Below, piece after piece: positions 35,044 through 43,664 of a stretch of DNA of 64,000 bases (its first letter is position 1; each line of letters starts with the position of its first letter). Position numbers and translations under genes: made by a program. This stretch comes from Pseudomonas sp. Bc-h (lineage in GTDB: Bacteria > Pseudomonadota > Gammaproteobacteria > Pseudomonadales > Pseudomonadaceae): the NCBI RefSeq assembly GCF_002080045.1, contig NZ_MUIN01000010.1, forward strand, positions 124,001 through 188,000, written 5' to 3'. The notes beneath the pieces are model-generated. The model worked only from the letters and a program-made list of their open reading frames with translations. It did no database searches and had not been told where the DNA came from.

Positions 35044-35400
35044 TCAGTCACACACGGCTTGTTTGATGGGACGGCCATTCATGTCGCACAGCCGGGTAGC
35101 TTCGTCTTGCAGCCACTGCTGGTTCGCATCGACGACGTCCTTCAGGATCGCAGTGACCCAGGCCGGGAGATCGGGATGAAGCCGGTAATAAACCCACTGC
35201 CCCTGACGGCGATCCATGAGCAGGCCTGACGACCGAAGTAGCGCCAAGTGGCGGGAAATTTTGGGTTGGCTCTGATCTAGGGCTGCCGTCAGTTCACAGA
35301 CGCACAGTTCACCCTCTCTCACGATCAACATCGTGATTTTGGTTCGGGTGTCATCCGCCAGGCACTTGAAGAGCGCGGTCGGATTCATGGGTTCTGTCAT
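35044..35400 (-). CDS. arsR: Arsenic-responsive repressor ArsR
   Basis: This is a 118-aa winged-helix repressor of the SmtB/ArsR family. The arsenite-binding motif ELCVCELTAAL lies at the DNA-recognition helix (QSQPKISRHLALLRSSGLL). Binding arsenite releases it from the operator. Its ATG overlaps the stop of the broken reductase gene upstream (ATGA). The palindrome at 35838-35861 upstream of that gene is the best operator candidate. Confidence 0.93.
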   Translation of the reverse strand: MTEPMNPTALFKCLADDTRTKITMLIVREGELCVCELTAALDQSQPKISRHLALLRSSGLLMDRRQGQWVYYRLHPDLPAWVTAILKDVVDANQQWLQDEATRLCDMNGRPIKQAVCD

Positions 35401-35819
35401 ACATCCTCCAGATGCTTTGTCTTGACCAACACGAAGAGCTTGATGCGCTCATGGATATCGTGAAGGGTGTGCCGAAACGCGCCGGGATCTTCGCGGGTAA
35501 CCGGGTCAGGAAAGGCCCACGCGATGATCTCCCCGACTCCAGGCATCGCCTGGCACTCACGTCCGGATTTGTCGCACAGCGTGATGACGTAATCGAACCG
35601 CTCCCCCTGAAATTCGTCGATAGATCTGCTGCGCAAGCGTGATGCATCGACCTCCGCGTTCTCCAGTGCAGCTATTGCTCGCGGATCTACAACGGAGGGC
35701 TCGCAGCCAGCGCTGAATGCTGCGAAACGCGGATCGGTATGCCGAAACAGGGCCTACGCGATTTGCGAGCGAGCAGACTTGGAAACGCAGACGAACAGGA
35801 CTTTGGCGGGCTTACTCAT
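35397..35819 (-). pseudogene. Arsenate reductase (LMW phosphatase type) with in-frame stop
   Basis: From ATG 35819 the frame reads an arsenate-reductase N-terminus with the P-loop CVSKSARS, but codon 22 is TAG (35754-35756). The same frame continues open to 35397 with the expected blocks FSAGCEPSVVDPRAI, YVITLCDKSGRECQAMPG and FRHTLHDIHERIKLF. One base change, probably GAG to TAG in the family's IAEALF stretch, explains it. It heads the ars operon and overlaps arsR. Truncation, readthrough or internal restart are all possible outcomes. Confidence 0.88.
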
Positions 35820-35837
35820 GACGCATTCCAAACATAC

Positions 35838-35861
35838 GATAAATCGAATATACGATTTATC
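35838..35861. promoter_or_regulatory. Palindrome upstream of ars operon (candidate ArsR operator)
   Basis: The arms GATAAATCG (35838-35846) and CGATTTATC (35853-35861) are perfect over 9 bp with a 6-nt AATATA centre. It lies 19 nt before the start of the first ars reading frame. AT-rich dyads of this form and position are typical of ArsR sites. Confidence 0.7.
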
Positions 35862-36126
35862 AGATATGCGGTAAAGCATATATCCTGGACTAGGCCCTGC
35901 TTACCAGACATTTGCCGAACTAGGAATCGGTAGTTTTTTTGGCGCAAAGCTGTGGCACCACACAACATGCGGACTGTTGAGCCATTGCGACCGAGTTTGC
36001 AGAGCTTATGGGGAGTGTCTGCCTTCGCTGGTAACAGAGCTGAACTAGGTCGTCTCTGAGCGCAGGAGAAAGTGTGGCCTAACCACTGAGCCGTTCCTTA
36101 GTGACGATGCTCTTGAGGATGCTGAA
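35862..36126. other. Gap between ars promoter and copS end
   Basis: No gene is supported. It holds the likely ars promoter on the minus strand to the right of the palindrome. No clear terminator for copRS is visible before the stop at 36127. Confidence 0.4.
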
Positions 36127-37518
36127 TCACGCCCTATTAGGCGCCACTAAAGCAGGTAGGGTTATCGTAAACACCGTATGCCCGCCTCCGGAATAGCACC
36201 CCACAGTGCCATCATGGGCCTCCGCCAATGATTTGACGATTGGCAAACCTAGGCCTGCATTGCTGGTAGCGCCTTCTCTCCTTGCTGGATCAGCTCTGTA
36301 AAATCGATCAAACAAACGAGGCAGATGCTCTGCCGCAATTTCGTCTCCGGGGTTAGTCACTGACAGAAGCACAGTGTTTCGATCAGATATGATATCTACG
36401 GAGATCGTAGACCCTGAGGAGGTATACCTAATCGCGTTGGACAGCAAGTTGGAAATCATCCTGTCCAACATAGTACCGTCACCGTAGACCGTGCCGTGTC
36501 CCGAGACCTGGAGCTTTACACCAGTGTCATCTGCCAGTAACTGGTAATACTCGAAGAGTTTCTCAACGACCGAACGCAATTCGATTTTCTGTTTATCAGG
36601 TAGAACCAGGCCATTGTCTGACTTTGCTAGAAAAAGCATGCCATCAATGATCCCGGAGAGCCGGTTGAGATCCTCCAGATTGGAATATAGGTTCTCCTCG
36701 TAATCCTCTGGCGCACGTTTCTTCGTAAGAATGACCTCAGTATGTGTGCGCAGATTGCTGATGGGAGTCCGTAATTCATGCGCGATATCGGCTGAAAAAT
36801 TGGACAGCCTGACAAATGAATCCTCAAGGCGACCTAGCATGGCATTGAACGAAGACACGAGAAGCTCAAGTTCGTGGGGCACTGATTCCAGCGGTATGCG
36901 CTCTTTTAGCGATCCGACTGACATCGAAGCTGCGACCTGTGTGACTTGCGCAACCGGCCTAAGCCCACTACGCGCCACCAGCCATCCTAAAGCCGCGCTT
37001 ACCAAAGCGCTGACAGCCAGCCCGATTACCAACCACCAGCGTAAGGTTTCGACGAACTGCATATGACTGGTCACATCCAGACTCAACCAAGCGGTCAGAG
37101 GCTCAGCTTCATTTACTAAATGAACTTCGGCCTTCATGCCTCGATACATGTGGCCGGCAGCCGTCCACTCCAACATATCCTGCCCAACCTCGTGAGCGTT
37201 GGAAGCGGGTTGTGCGGCTCCGTCGGAGGTAGCGAAGATCGTACGCCCACTCAGGGTGACAATTGATGCTGACAGTTCCTGGTGGGCGCCTAGCAAGGCT
37301 TGGAGTTGCAGCACCACTTCTGACAAGTCTGCGGAGCCAGCTTCGCCATCCATAATTTTCCGAATGGATTCGAGCTTTTCCGTCATGAGTTGACGGTCGA
37401 GCCCCTTGAAATGATGACGACTGAACGCATCGAACGTAAAGCCCGCGACTACTAGCACGGCAACCGTTGCACAGACGAACATCAAGCTCAAACGAAGGGT
37501 GAGAGATGTGCGCTTCAT
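36127..37518 (-). CDS. copS: Copper-sensing histidine kinase CopS/CusS
   Basis: This is a 463-aa inner-membrane sensor kinase of the heavy-metal (CusS/CopS) type. Membrane segments lie at about 10-30 and 160-183 and flank a periplasmic sensor loop. A HAMP domain follows (about 183-236). The phospho-accepting histidine is H247 in SADIAHELRTP. N, G1 and G2 boxes are clear (NLLSNAIRYTSSG, FDRFYRADPARREG, AGLGLPIVKS). It overlaps copR by four bases. By family it senses periplasmic Cu(I)/Ag(I) and phosphorylates CopR. Confidence 0.9.
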   Translation of the reverse strand: MKRTSLTLRLSLMFVCATVAVLVVAGFTFDAFSRHHFKGLDRQLMTEKLESIRKIMDGEAGSADLSEVVLQLQALLGAHQELSASIVTLSGRTIFATSDGAAQPASNAHEVGQDMLEWTAAGHMYRGMKAEVHLVNEAEPLTAWLSLDVTSHMQFVETLRWWLVIGLAVSALVSAALGWLVARSGLRPVAQVTQVAASMSVGSLKERIPLESVPHELELLVSSFNAMLGRLEDSFVRLSNFSADIAHELRTPISNLRTHTEVILTKKRAPEDYEENLYSNLEDLNRLSGIIDGMLFLAKSDNGLVLPDKQKIELRSVVEKLFEYYQLLADDTGVKLQVSGHGTVYGDGTMLDRMISNLLSNAIRYTSSGSTISVDIISDRNTVLLSVTNPGDEIAAEHLPRLFDRFYRADPARREGATSNAGLGLPIVKSLAEAHDGTVGCYSGGGHTVFTITLPALVAPNRA

Positions 37519-38198
37519 TCGGTATCAGGAGCGTCTAGCATGTAGCCCATTCCCCTAGTGGTTTGGATCAGTTTAGTGTCGAAATCATCATCGATTTTGG
37601 CCCTGAGACGGCGTATCGCGACTTCGATTACATTGGTATCACTGTCGAAGTTCATATCCCAGACCTGTGAGGCGATCAGTGATTTTGGCAAGACTTCCCC
37701 CCTACGGCGCATAAGGAGTTCCAAAAGCGAAAATTCCTTCGCGGTAAGGTCAATGCGTCGACCTGAGCGCGAGGCCCGGCGCTTTAGCAGGTCGACCTCC
37801 AGATCTCCGATCTTGATAGATGTCTGGTTGGGTACGGCGGAGCCACGACGAAGCAAGCTTCTGACGCGAGCAAGTAGTTCGGAAAATGCGAAGGGTTTAA
37901 CGAGATAGTCGTCCGCGCCCAACTCTAACCCTTTGACCCGATCATCGACTCCATCCCTGGCTGTTAGAAAAAGCACAGGGACTGGGCTGCCAGATGCGCG
38001 TACACCCCGGATAACTTCCCAGCCATCAACTCCCGGCATCATCACGTCCAGAATCAGGAGATCGTAGCTCTCGCCCAGCGCTTGGGCTAGCGCCTCAGTG
38101 CCCGTCACGACTCGGTCGACACTAAAGCCTGCCTCCACAAGGCCCTGCTGTAGATACATTCCGATTTTGGGTTCATCTTCTGCGACCAAGAGTTTCAT
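37515..38198 (-). CDS. copR: Copper response regulator CopR/CusR
   Basis: This is a 227-aa OmpR-type response regulator. The receiver (1-115) has acidic pocket E7/D8 and phospho-acceptor D51 in LLILDVMMPG; K101 lies in DYLVKPF. The winged helix (about 125-222) ends with VIEVAIRRLRAKIDDDF and TTRGMGYML. It activates copper-resistance promoters. The gene faces the DUF411 gene across a 254-nt region with two TTAC-N6-GTAA boxes, its likely own targets. Confidence 0.92.
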   Translation of the reverse strand: MKLLVAEDEPKIGMYLQQGLVEAGFSVDRVVTGTEALAQALGESYDLLILDVMMPGVDGWEVIRGVRASGSPVPVLFLTARDGVDDRVKGLELGADDYLVKPFAFSELLARVRSLLRRGSAVPNQTSIKIGDLEVDLLKRRASRSGRRIDLTAKEFSLLELLMRRRGEVLPKSLIASQVWDMNFDSDTNVIEVAIRRLRAKIDDDFDTKLIQTTRGMGYMLDAPDTE

Positions 38199-38258
38199 GA
38201 GCGGGCTCCGGTTTTGCGGTGTTCTAGTGTGCTACCAATCTGACAACTGTGCGCAAGC

Positions 38259-38272
38259 TTACGTAAATGTAA
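38259..38272. promoter_or_regulatory. Cop box 1 upstream of copRS
   Basis: TTACGTAAATGTAA matches the TTAC-N6-GTAA pattern recognised by CopR/CusR-type regulators. It is 60 nt upstream of the copR start, in the region shared with the divergent DUF411 gene. Confidence 0.7.
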
Positions 38273-38344
38273 TGGCCTCAACAGCCAATGCGGAACTCCC
38301 TGTCACGGCAGGCCGGTGTGCGGTGATATCAGCTAACAGGCGGC

Positions 38345-38358
38345 TTACAAAAATGTAA
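38345..38358. promoter_or_regulatory. Cop box 2 upstream of the DUF411 gene
   Basis: TTACAAAAATGTAA is a perfect dyad (TTACA, 4 nt, TGTAA) of the same class. It lies 95 nt before the DUF411 start and could serve both divergent genes. The spacing of 86 nt to box 1 suggests one box per promoter. Confidence 0.75.
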
Positions 38359-38452
38359 TCGCGATCTGATTTTTTGCGCTTAACCTACCTGTCAGAGGAT
38401 GCGGATGCCAACGGCATAGAGCAACCGTCCAAAACCTGATGAGGTGCATTGA

Positions 38453-38899
38453 ATGTCCAAACGAAAGCTTTTGGTCGCTATGGGATTGGTGATATGTGGG
38501 GTCGTCCAGGCAGCTGACCCACTCACAATTGACGTGCATCGTGACGCTAATTGCGGCTGCTGCAAGGAATGGGTGAAGCACCTTGAGTCGAATGGATTCA
38601 AAGTGATCGACCACGTCGAAAGTAACATGAGTACTATCAAGCAGAGCCTCGGAGTGCCGCAGGGACTAGCGTCGTGCCACACGGGTGTTATCAACGGCAA
38701 GTTCGTAGAGGGCCATGTCCCAGCCGAAGAAATCAAAAAGTTGAGTAGTCGCTCCGACCTTGCAGGTATCGCAGTGCCAGGTATGCCCGCAGGTTCTCCC
38801 GGCATGGACTACGGCCAGATTCATCAGCCTTATCAAGTTTTGGGAGTTACCAAAGCGGGAACGCAAGAAGTGGTTGCTGACTACCCCGTCAGCCGATAA
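38453..38899 (+). CDS. DUF411 periplasmic metal-associated protein
   Basis: This is a 148-aa exported protein of the DUF411 family, found throughout copper and silver resistance clusters. The signal peptide ends near GVVQA. The motif NCGCCKEW (C34, C36, C37) is thioredoxin-like in position but has an extra cysteine, and is likely to bind metal. The C-terminal GMPAGSPGMDYGQ block and YQVLGV are family signatures. It is preceded by a cop box. A decayed homologue lies at about 43665-43799 and another begins at 63812. Confidence 0.88.
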   Translation: MSKRKLLVAMGLVICGVVQAADPLTIDVHRDANCGCCKEWVKHLESNGFKVIDHVESNMSTIKQSLGVPQGLASCHTGVINGKFVEGHVPAEEIKKLSSRSDLAGIAVPGMPAGSPGMDYGQIHQPYQVLGVTKAGTQEVVADYPVSR

Positions 38900-38908
38900 T
38901 CGGGCCTG

Positions 38909-38938
38909 GATCTGAGCGCCCTAGAGGTCGCTCAGATC
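38909..38938. terminator. Hairpin between convergent DUF411 and copD genes
   Basis: GATCTGAGCG (38909-38918) and CGCTCAGATC (38929-38938) form a perfect 10-bp stem with a 10-nt loop. It lies between the two convergent stops. There is no T-run, so it may stop both strands weakly or protect the 3' ends. Confidence 0.6.
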
Positions 38939-38948
38939 TGGCTACCGC

Positions 38949-39884
38949 TCACCCTTGAGCCATCTCAACCGAAGGGCTCAGCGTTCCTAGCCATGCCACC
39001 AAGCAGACGATAACCACAGCACAGGTTGACTCAATCACTACGCTTTTTCTCAAAGCAGTTGCTGCTAAAGAATACTCACCGGCTTCCACAGAGCGCTCGA
39101 GTGAAGGGCTTAGGTAAAAACGGTTGAGGGTAGCCAGCCCGATCATGCATGCAAAAAGCAGAATTTTTAAGAACAGAAGGACGCCATAGGTGCTGGTTGA
39201 AACTTCTAGCAACGTCGGGCCGACAATGAAGAGATAGTTGGCGACGCCCGTCACTATGATTGTACCCACAATAAACGCGCCTGCTGTTTCGAACCCCTTG
39301 AGCGCTCGTGACAGCACTCGTACGAGTTGCTCCGAATTAGACCTCCTGATGCTCAACATCAAGCCAAACGCCGCGAGAGCTCCGATCCAGCCACCTGCGG
39401 CAAGTAGATGCAGAATATCAGCCGCAAAGTGCCAGAACCGTCGCACCCCTTCGTCCATCGCCCCGTGACCTGTCCACGGGAGCGTGGCCAACGCGATGCT
39501 GCCCGCCAAAGTAGCGATCCAGAGACTGCCTGTTGGCCATCGCTTACTCTGGCTTCCGAAGAAAATCACCACCGCGAGCGAGATCATGCGTGTAAGCCAG
39601 CTGTAGCCGACTTCTGTCTCGTACAGCATCATTTCCAGGTGGGGCCGCAGCTCCGCCCAGTCGGAGGCACCGCTCATATTTTTTGTCATAACGACAAAAG
39701 CGGCGAGAGACAAAAACATACCTACAGCGGCAGTGCCAGGGAGTAGCGACCCAAAATGCAGAACTGTTCCCGATGCTCGTTCCTTTCCCCGAAGGCTGTA
39801 TAGCCCAAAGACCGCGAGACCGAACAGGAGCATTAGATCCAGGTAGAGCGCGAGGCGCAGCACCACATTCAAAGAGTCGCTCAT
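38949..39884 (-). CDS. copD: Copper resistance membrane protein CopD
   Basis: This is a 311-aa inner-membrane protein with about eight hydrophobic segments, of the CopD/PcoD family, thought to move copper across the inner membrane together with CopC. The ATG at 39884 (MSDSLNVVLRLAL) lies three bases after the copC stop. Histidines in PWTGHGAMDEG and FWHFAADILHLLAAGGW fit metal binding in the family. It ends the copABCD operon and converges with the DUF411 gene. Confidence 0.9.
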   Translation of the reverse strand: MSDSLNVVLRLALYLDLMLLFGLAVFGLYSLRGKERASGTVLHFGSLLPGTAAVGMFLSLAAFVVMTKNMSGASDWAELRPHLEMMLYETEVGYSWLTRMISLAVVIFFGSQSKRWPTGSLWIATLAGSIALATLPWTGHGAMDEGVRRFWHFAADILHLLAAGGWIGALAAFGLMLSIRRSNSEQLVRVLSRALKGFETAGAFIVGTIIVTGVANYLFIVGPTLLEVSTSTYGVLLFLKILLFACMIGLATLNRFYLSPSLERSVEAGEYSLAATALRKSVVIESTCAVVIVCLVAWLGTLSPSVEMAQG

Positions 39885-39886
39885 GC

Positions 39887-40270
39887 TTATTTCACTTTGA
39901 AGGTTACGGCGCCGGTGATCGGGTGGGTGTCGGACGAGACTGCTCGCCATTCCACTTTATAGGTGCCAGTTGTGAGAGGAGAGGCAGGAGTTACGACCAT
40001 CGTTTTAGGATCACCGCCACCGGCCACGCTGGCTTTCACACCCATAGGTGAATTGGGCATGCCAGGCATGTCGGTCATGATCAACTTGGCTCCGGAAAAC
40101 TGAGTGACCAAGTTTTCAGAAAAGTGCAGCTCAATCTTTGCCGGGGCTTGGCCGCTCTCACCTTCAGCAGGAGTTGAAGACAGCAGCTTCGGGTGGGCTT
40201 GGGCAACTGCACTGAGCAGTAAGCTGGATGAAAGAGCAACGGCCACAACACAGGATTTGAAAACGGACAT
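39887..40270 (-). CDS. copC: Periplasmic copper-binding protein CopC
   Basis: This is a 127-aa periplasmic cupredoxin-fold protein. The signal peptide ends at SAVAQA, leaving an N-terminal HPKLLSSTPAEG; the amino-terminal histidine is a Cu(II) ligand in CopC. The DTHPITG motif near the C-terminus supplies the other ligands. The methionine-rich stretch MTDMPGMPNSPMG may bind Cu(I). It lies between copB and copD in the usual order. Confidence 0.93.
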   Translation of the reverse strand: MSVFKSCVVAVALSSSLLLSAVAQAHPKLLSSTPAEGESGQAPAKIELHFSENLVTQFSGAKLIMTDMPGMPNSPMGVKASVAGGGDPKTMVVTPASPLTTGTYKVEWRAVSSDTHPITGAVTFKVK

Positions 40271-40338
40271 GCAAGGCTCCTCACAGCACGAAGCTGTTGT
40301 AATGAGGTGAGATAATTATTGGGTACCGCTTACTTCGA

Positions 40339-41301
40339 TTAGAACCAAACTCGGACGCCGACCACTAGGCGTGCTTCGCTATTGTCTTCACCTTCCTCGC
40401 GGGCATAGTCTGCGGTTTTTCCATAAGACCGGTTCCAAGTCACACCGACGTAAGGTGCAAACTGCGGACGGATTTCGTATCTGAGCCGCAAACCAACTTC
40501 ACTTTCAGACAGCCCCGAACCCACTCCACGCTGGGGATCGTTTTTTCCGTAAAAATTGAATTCTGCCGTCGGTTGCAATATCAGCTTGTTGGTAAGGAGA
40601 ATGTCGTAGTCGCCTTCCAGCCGGGCAGCAGTCTGGCCACCTTCCCCGAGATAAGCAGTTGCTTTGGCCTCGAAATTGTAGAGAGCCAAGCCTTGGATAC
40701 CGAAGGCAGCCCACGTCTGAGGGTCGCCTGGTTTGAAGTCTTGACGAACCCCGCCGACTAGATCCCACCAAGGGCTGATGGCGTGTCCCCATAAAGCGTG
40801 AACCTCAGCTTCTTCAGTCTTCCCATTGGTGCGCTCTCCTTCGGTGCGCCACCAAAGCCGATCAATATCTCCCCCTATCCAACCTTGGGCTTCCCAGTTC
40901 AGCGCGCTTCCATCGTCAGCATCCTGCCATTCCAGCTTCTCAAATATAAAAAATGAGTTAAGAGCACTGTCATGGACTTCGTGACCACCAGGGGCGTTAT
41001 AAACTGCGGCTCTGTCAGCATCGGTAAGTGGTGGTATCGGAGTCCGACTTTGAGTTTGTGGTTGCTTGGCGGGCTGCATACCTTCCATTTTGCTGTGATC
41101 CATACCCTGCATTTGGCTGTGATCCATACCCTGCATTTGGCTATGATCCATGCCCTGCATTTGGCCGTGATCCATGCCCTGCATCTGACTGTGATCCATG
41201 CCCTGGCTGGACTCAGCAACTGCCGGCAAAGTAACACCAGCAGTGAGAGCGACCGTGAGTACCGCTGAGTGCATGCGAGTCCCGCTTAAGAAATTACTCA
41301 T
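40339..41301 (-). CDS. copB: Outer-membrane copper resistance protein CopB
   Basis: This is a 320-aa CopB/PcoB-type outer-membrane protein. A signal peptide (ending near VTLPAVA) is followed by five tandem MDHSQMQG-type octads (last one MDHSKMEG), then a beta-barrel ending in VGVRVWF with a terminal aromatic residue. The start at 41301 is chosen because AAGGAG is six bases upstream; the ATG at 41307 touches that site. The ribosome site itself overlaps the copA stop. Met/His repeats are proposed to bind copper. It may sequester or export periplasmic copper. Confidence 0.9.
   Translation of the reverse strand: MSNFLSGTRMHSAVLTVALTAGVTLPAVAESSQGMDHSQMQGMDHGQMQGMDHSQMQGMDHSQMQGMDHSKMEGMQPAKQPQTQSRTPIPPLTDADRAAVYNAPGGHEVHDSALNSFFIFEKLEWQDADDGSALNWEAQGWIGGDIDRLWWRTEGERTNGKTEEAEVHALWGHAISPWWDLVGGVRQDFKPGDPQTWAAFGIQGLALYNFEAKATAYLGEGGQTAARLEGDYDILLTNKLILQPTAEFNFYGKNDPQRGVGSGLSESEVGLRLRYEIRPQFAPYVGVTWNRSYGKTADYAREEGEDNSEARLVVGVRVWF
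41081..41200 (-). repeat. Five tandem 24-bp repeats inside copB
   Basis: Five 24-bp units encode the MDH(S/G)(Q/K)M(Q/E)G octads. Neighbouring units differ by only a few bases. Repeats of this length and identity can expand or contract by slippage, changing the number of Met/His sites. Confidence 0.85.
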
Positions 41302-41311
41302 AGCCATCTCC

Positions 41312-43174
41312 TTATTCCTCCACGCGCACTTCACGGAACATGCCCATTTCCATGTGGTACAGCAGATGGCAGTGATAGGCCCAGCGTCCCAACGCATCAG
41401 CAGTCACTCGGTAGCTACGCTTTGATCCTGGCGGCATATCGATGGTGTGTTTGCGGACAAGGAATTGCCCGTTTTCGTCTTCAAGGTCGCTCCACATCCC
41501 ATGCAGGTGGATGGGGTGAGTCATCATGGTGTCGTTTACGAGAACGAACCGAACTCGCTCGCCGTACTTCAGCTTTACCGGCTCGGCGTCTGAAAACTTC
41601 ACGCCGTTGAAAGACCAGGAAAATTTCTCCATATGACCGGTCAAGTGCAGTTCAACAGTGCGACTTGGCTCACGGCCATCTGGATCTTCAAACGTGCTTT
41701 TCAGATCAGAATACGTCAGCACCTTTCGACCATTGTCGCGAAGGCCCATGCCAGGATCATCGAGCTTTGGAGTGGTCGACATTGCTTGCATGTCGACGAG
41801 GGGATTGTTGGACTCTGTGGCTGGGTGCGACTGCATTTCTCCCATGCCACTCATGCCCCCCATTGCCATTTTGCTGTGATCCATTCCCTCCATGCTGTCC
41901 ATACCGGACATGCCTTGCATAGCACCAGAGCTATCTTTCATGGCTCCGCCGTCCATACCTGACATACCCTGCATCGAGTCGTCTCCCATACCGGCCATTT
42001 TGCTGTGATCCATTCCAGCCATATCGCCCATGCCGGCCATCCCACCGTGATCCATACCGGCCATACCCATGTCGGCCATGGTGACTAAAGGTCGAGGGTC
42101 TAGCGCAGGTACAGGAGCAGTCATGCCAGACCGGACAGCCAAGGTACCTCGGGCGTAACCCGACCGATCCATTGACTGCGCAAACAGTGTGTAGACCTCT
42201 TGGGTGGGTTCGACGATCACGTCAAACGTCTCGGCAGTGGCGATTCTGAATTCATCCACGATTACAGGTTTGACGTACTGGCCATCAGCAGCCACAACAG
42301 TCATCTTCAAACCTGGGATACGGACGTCGAAGTAGGACATGGCTGAACCATTGATAAACCTTAACCTTAGCTTTTCGCCAGGTTTGAAAGTGCCAGTCCA
42401 GTTAGAGTCCGGAGACTGTCCGTTCATCAAGTATGTGTACGTCGCACCACTGACGTCCGCAATGTCCGTAGGATTCATCTTCATCTCGGCCCACATCTTG
42501 CGATCAGCGACGGTTGCTGACCAACCCTTGTCAGCCACGTCACTGATGAAGTCACCCACTGTTCGCTTATGAGTGTTGTAGAAGTCCGCCTGTTTCTTGA
42601 GTGTTTTCATCAGCGAAGCAGGATTTTCATCCGTCCAGTCGCTAAGCATCACCACGAGGTCGCGGTCATACTCAAAAGGTTCAGGCTCTTTGGCATCGAT
42701 GACCAGTGGGCCGTATACGCCAACCTGTTCTTGGAAGCCGGAGTGACTGTGATACCAGTACGTTCCGTTCTGCTTGACCTTGAACTGATAGACGTAGGTG
42801 CCATCAGGCTCAATCCCGTGAAAGCTGAGGCCTGGGACGCCGTCCATATTTGCGGGCAGGATGATTCCGTGCCAGTGGATTGAAGTCATATCCTTAAGGC
42901 GGTTCTTGACCCGCAAGGTTACGGTATCGCCCTCACGCCAGCGCAGCTGAGGCCCAGGAATACCACCGTTTATGGTCATGGCCGTCCGGGAGTTCCCAGT
43001 GATATTTACCGGTGTTTCTCCGATGAATAGGTCAAAGTTTGTACCTGATAAGACATTGGTCTCGCCCGGTTTAGGAGCGGCCCAGATTGGGGTATGCCAG
43101 AGGCCTAAACCACCGAGAATCCCGCCTGCGGTGAGTCCTTTCACAAAGGTGCGCCGAGATGTTTTGGCTTGCAT
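41312..43174 (-). CDS. copA: Multicopper oxidase CopA
   Basis: This is a 620-aa periplasmic multicopper oxidase of the CopA/PcoA type. A twin-arginine signal begins MQAKTSRRTFVKG. Copper-site motifs are SIHWHGIIL, TYWYHSHSG, HPIHLHGMW and WAYHCHLLYHMEMGM, giving complete type 1, 2 and 3 sites with an axial methionine. A long Met/His-rich insert (coded roughly by 41840-42080: repeated MAGMDH, MQGMSGMD) is expected to bind Cu(I). The ATG at 43174 gives the usual family start; the frame stays open to 43447. It oxidises Cu(I) in the periplasm. Confidence 0.93.
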   Translation of the reverse strand: MQAKTSRRTFVKGLTAGGILGGLGLWHTPIWAAPKPGETNVLSGTNFDLFIGETPVNITGNSRTAMTINGGIPGPQLRWREGDTVTLRVKNRLKDMTSIHWHGIILPANMDGVPGLSFHGIEPDGTYVYQFKVKQNGTYWYHSHSGFQEQVGVYGPLVIDAKEPEPFEYDRDLVVMLSDWTDENPASLMKTLKKQADFYNTHKRTVGDFISDVADKGWSATVADRKMWAEMKMNPTDIADVSGATYTYLMNGQSPDSNWTGTFKPGEKLRLRFINGSAMSYFDVRIPGLKMTVVAADGQYVKPVIVDEFRIATAETFDVIVEPTQEVYTLFAQSMDRSGYARGTLAVRSGMTAPVPALDPRPLVTMADMGMAGMDHGGMAGMGDMAGMDHSKMAGMGDDSMQGMSGMDGGAMKDSSGAMQGMSGMDSMEGMDHSKMAMGGMSGMGEMQSHPATESNNPLVDMQAMSTTPKLDDPGMGLRDNGRKVLTYSDLKSTFEDPDGREPSRTVELHLTGHMEKFSWSFNGVKFSDAEPVKLKYGERVRFVLVNDTMMTHPIHLHGMWSDLEDENGQFLVRKHTIDMPPGSKRSYRVTADALGRWAYHCHLLYHMEMGMFREVRVEE

Positions 43175-43298
43175 ACCGAGTCGTGTCCCGTCAGTCGGAT
43201 GTAAGGTGTGCGCACTGGGCGCGCCTCCGAGTGCTATCGCTCGGCGACCTAGTGCGCTTGATACGTCGAAAGATGCCATAAGCCAGCCAACGGGGTAA

Positions 43299-43312
43299 TT
43301 ACATTTCCGTAA
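43299..43312. promoter_or_regulatory. Cop box upstream of copABCD
   Basis: TTACATTTCCGTAA fits TTAC-N6-GTAA. It lies 125 nt before the copA start, between copA and the PtrA-like gene. It is a likely CopR site for the copABCD operon. Confidence 0.72.
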
Positions 43313-43322
43313 GCTGGAGCCC

Positions 43323-43532
43323 TTAGCAATGCGGCTGCTTCTTATCAGTGGCAGGCTTTTGTTGCGCGACATCCTCTTGCGTCTCGACTGAGGCGGAGGG
43401 CTTAATAACAGACAAAGCGACCTCGCGTGCTTGTGCCATGCGTGCAAAAGTGCGGTCGCCGCCGCCCTCGGCGAAAGCCAGTGATGACATGATCAAGGTG
43501 GAAGTAAGAATTGCGAATTTCATAGTTTTCAT
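43323..43532 (-). CDS. PtrA-like small copper-associated periplasmic protein
   Basis: This is a 69-aa protein with a signal peptide (MKTMKFAILTSTLIMSSLAFA). The mature start EGGGDRTFARMAQAREVA matches the PtrA N-terminal family of Pseudomonas; P. aeruginosa PtrA is strongly copper-induced and was first described as a type III secretion repressor. The C-terminus ends in KKQPHC, a possible metal site. The start at 43532 has GAGG seven bases upstream. It precedes copABCD on the same strand. Its role is likely periplasmic copper handling. Confidence 0.75.
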   Translation of the reverse strand: MKTMKFAILTSTLIMSSLAFAEGGGDRTFARMAQAREVALSVIKPSASVETQEDVAQQKPATDKKQPHC

Positions 43533-43664
43533 GGGCTGCCCTCAGCATATTTGTTTGGGAAGAACTAGATCCTTTCAGGTAAGTTCAACTCGATAATGAA
43601 GGACGGAACCTTTCAGCACGCTGATCTGGTGATTACACTTTGGACAGGGAAGCCGCGCACGATA

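Noticed and set aside
35397..35636. A short intact arsenate reductase gene
   Set aside because: The open part lacks the active-site P-loop, which lies upstream of an in-frame TAG; the locus is better called a pseudogene.
41081..41200. CRISPR-like regular repeats
   Set aside because: They are 24-bp in-frame codons for Met/His octads inside copB, without spacers.
43175..43447. Longer CopA N-terminus
   Set aside because: The twin-arginine signal MQAKTSRRTF at 43174 is the family start. The upstream extension contains a cop box and has no ribosome site.
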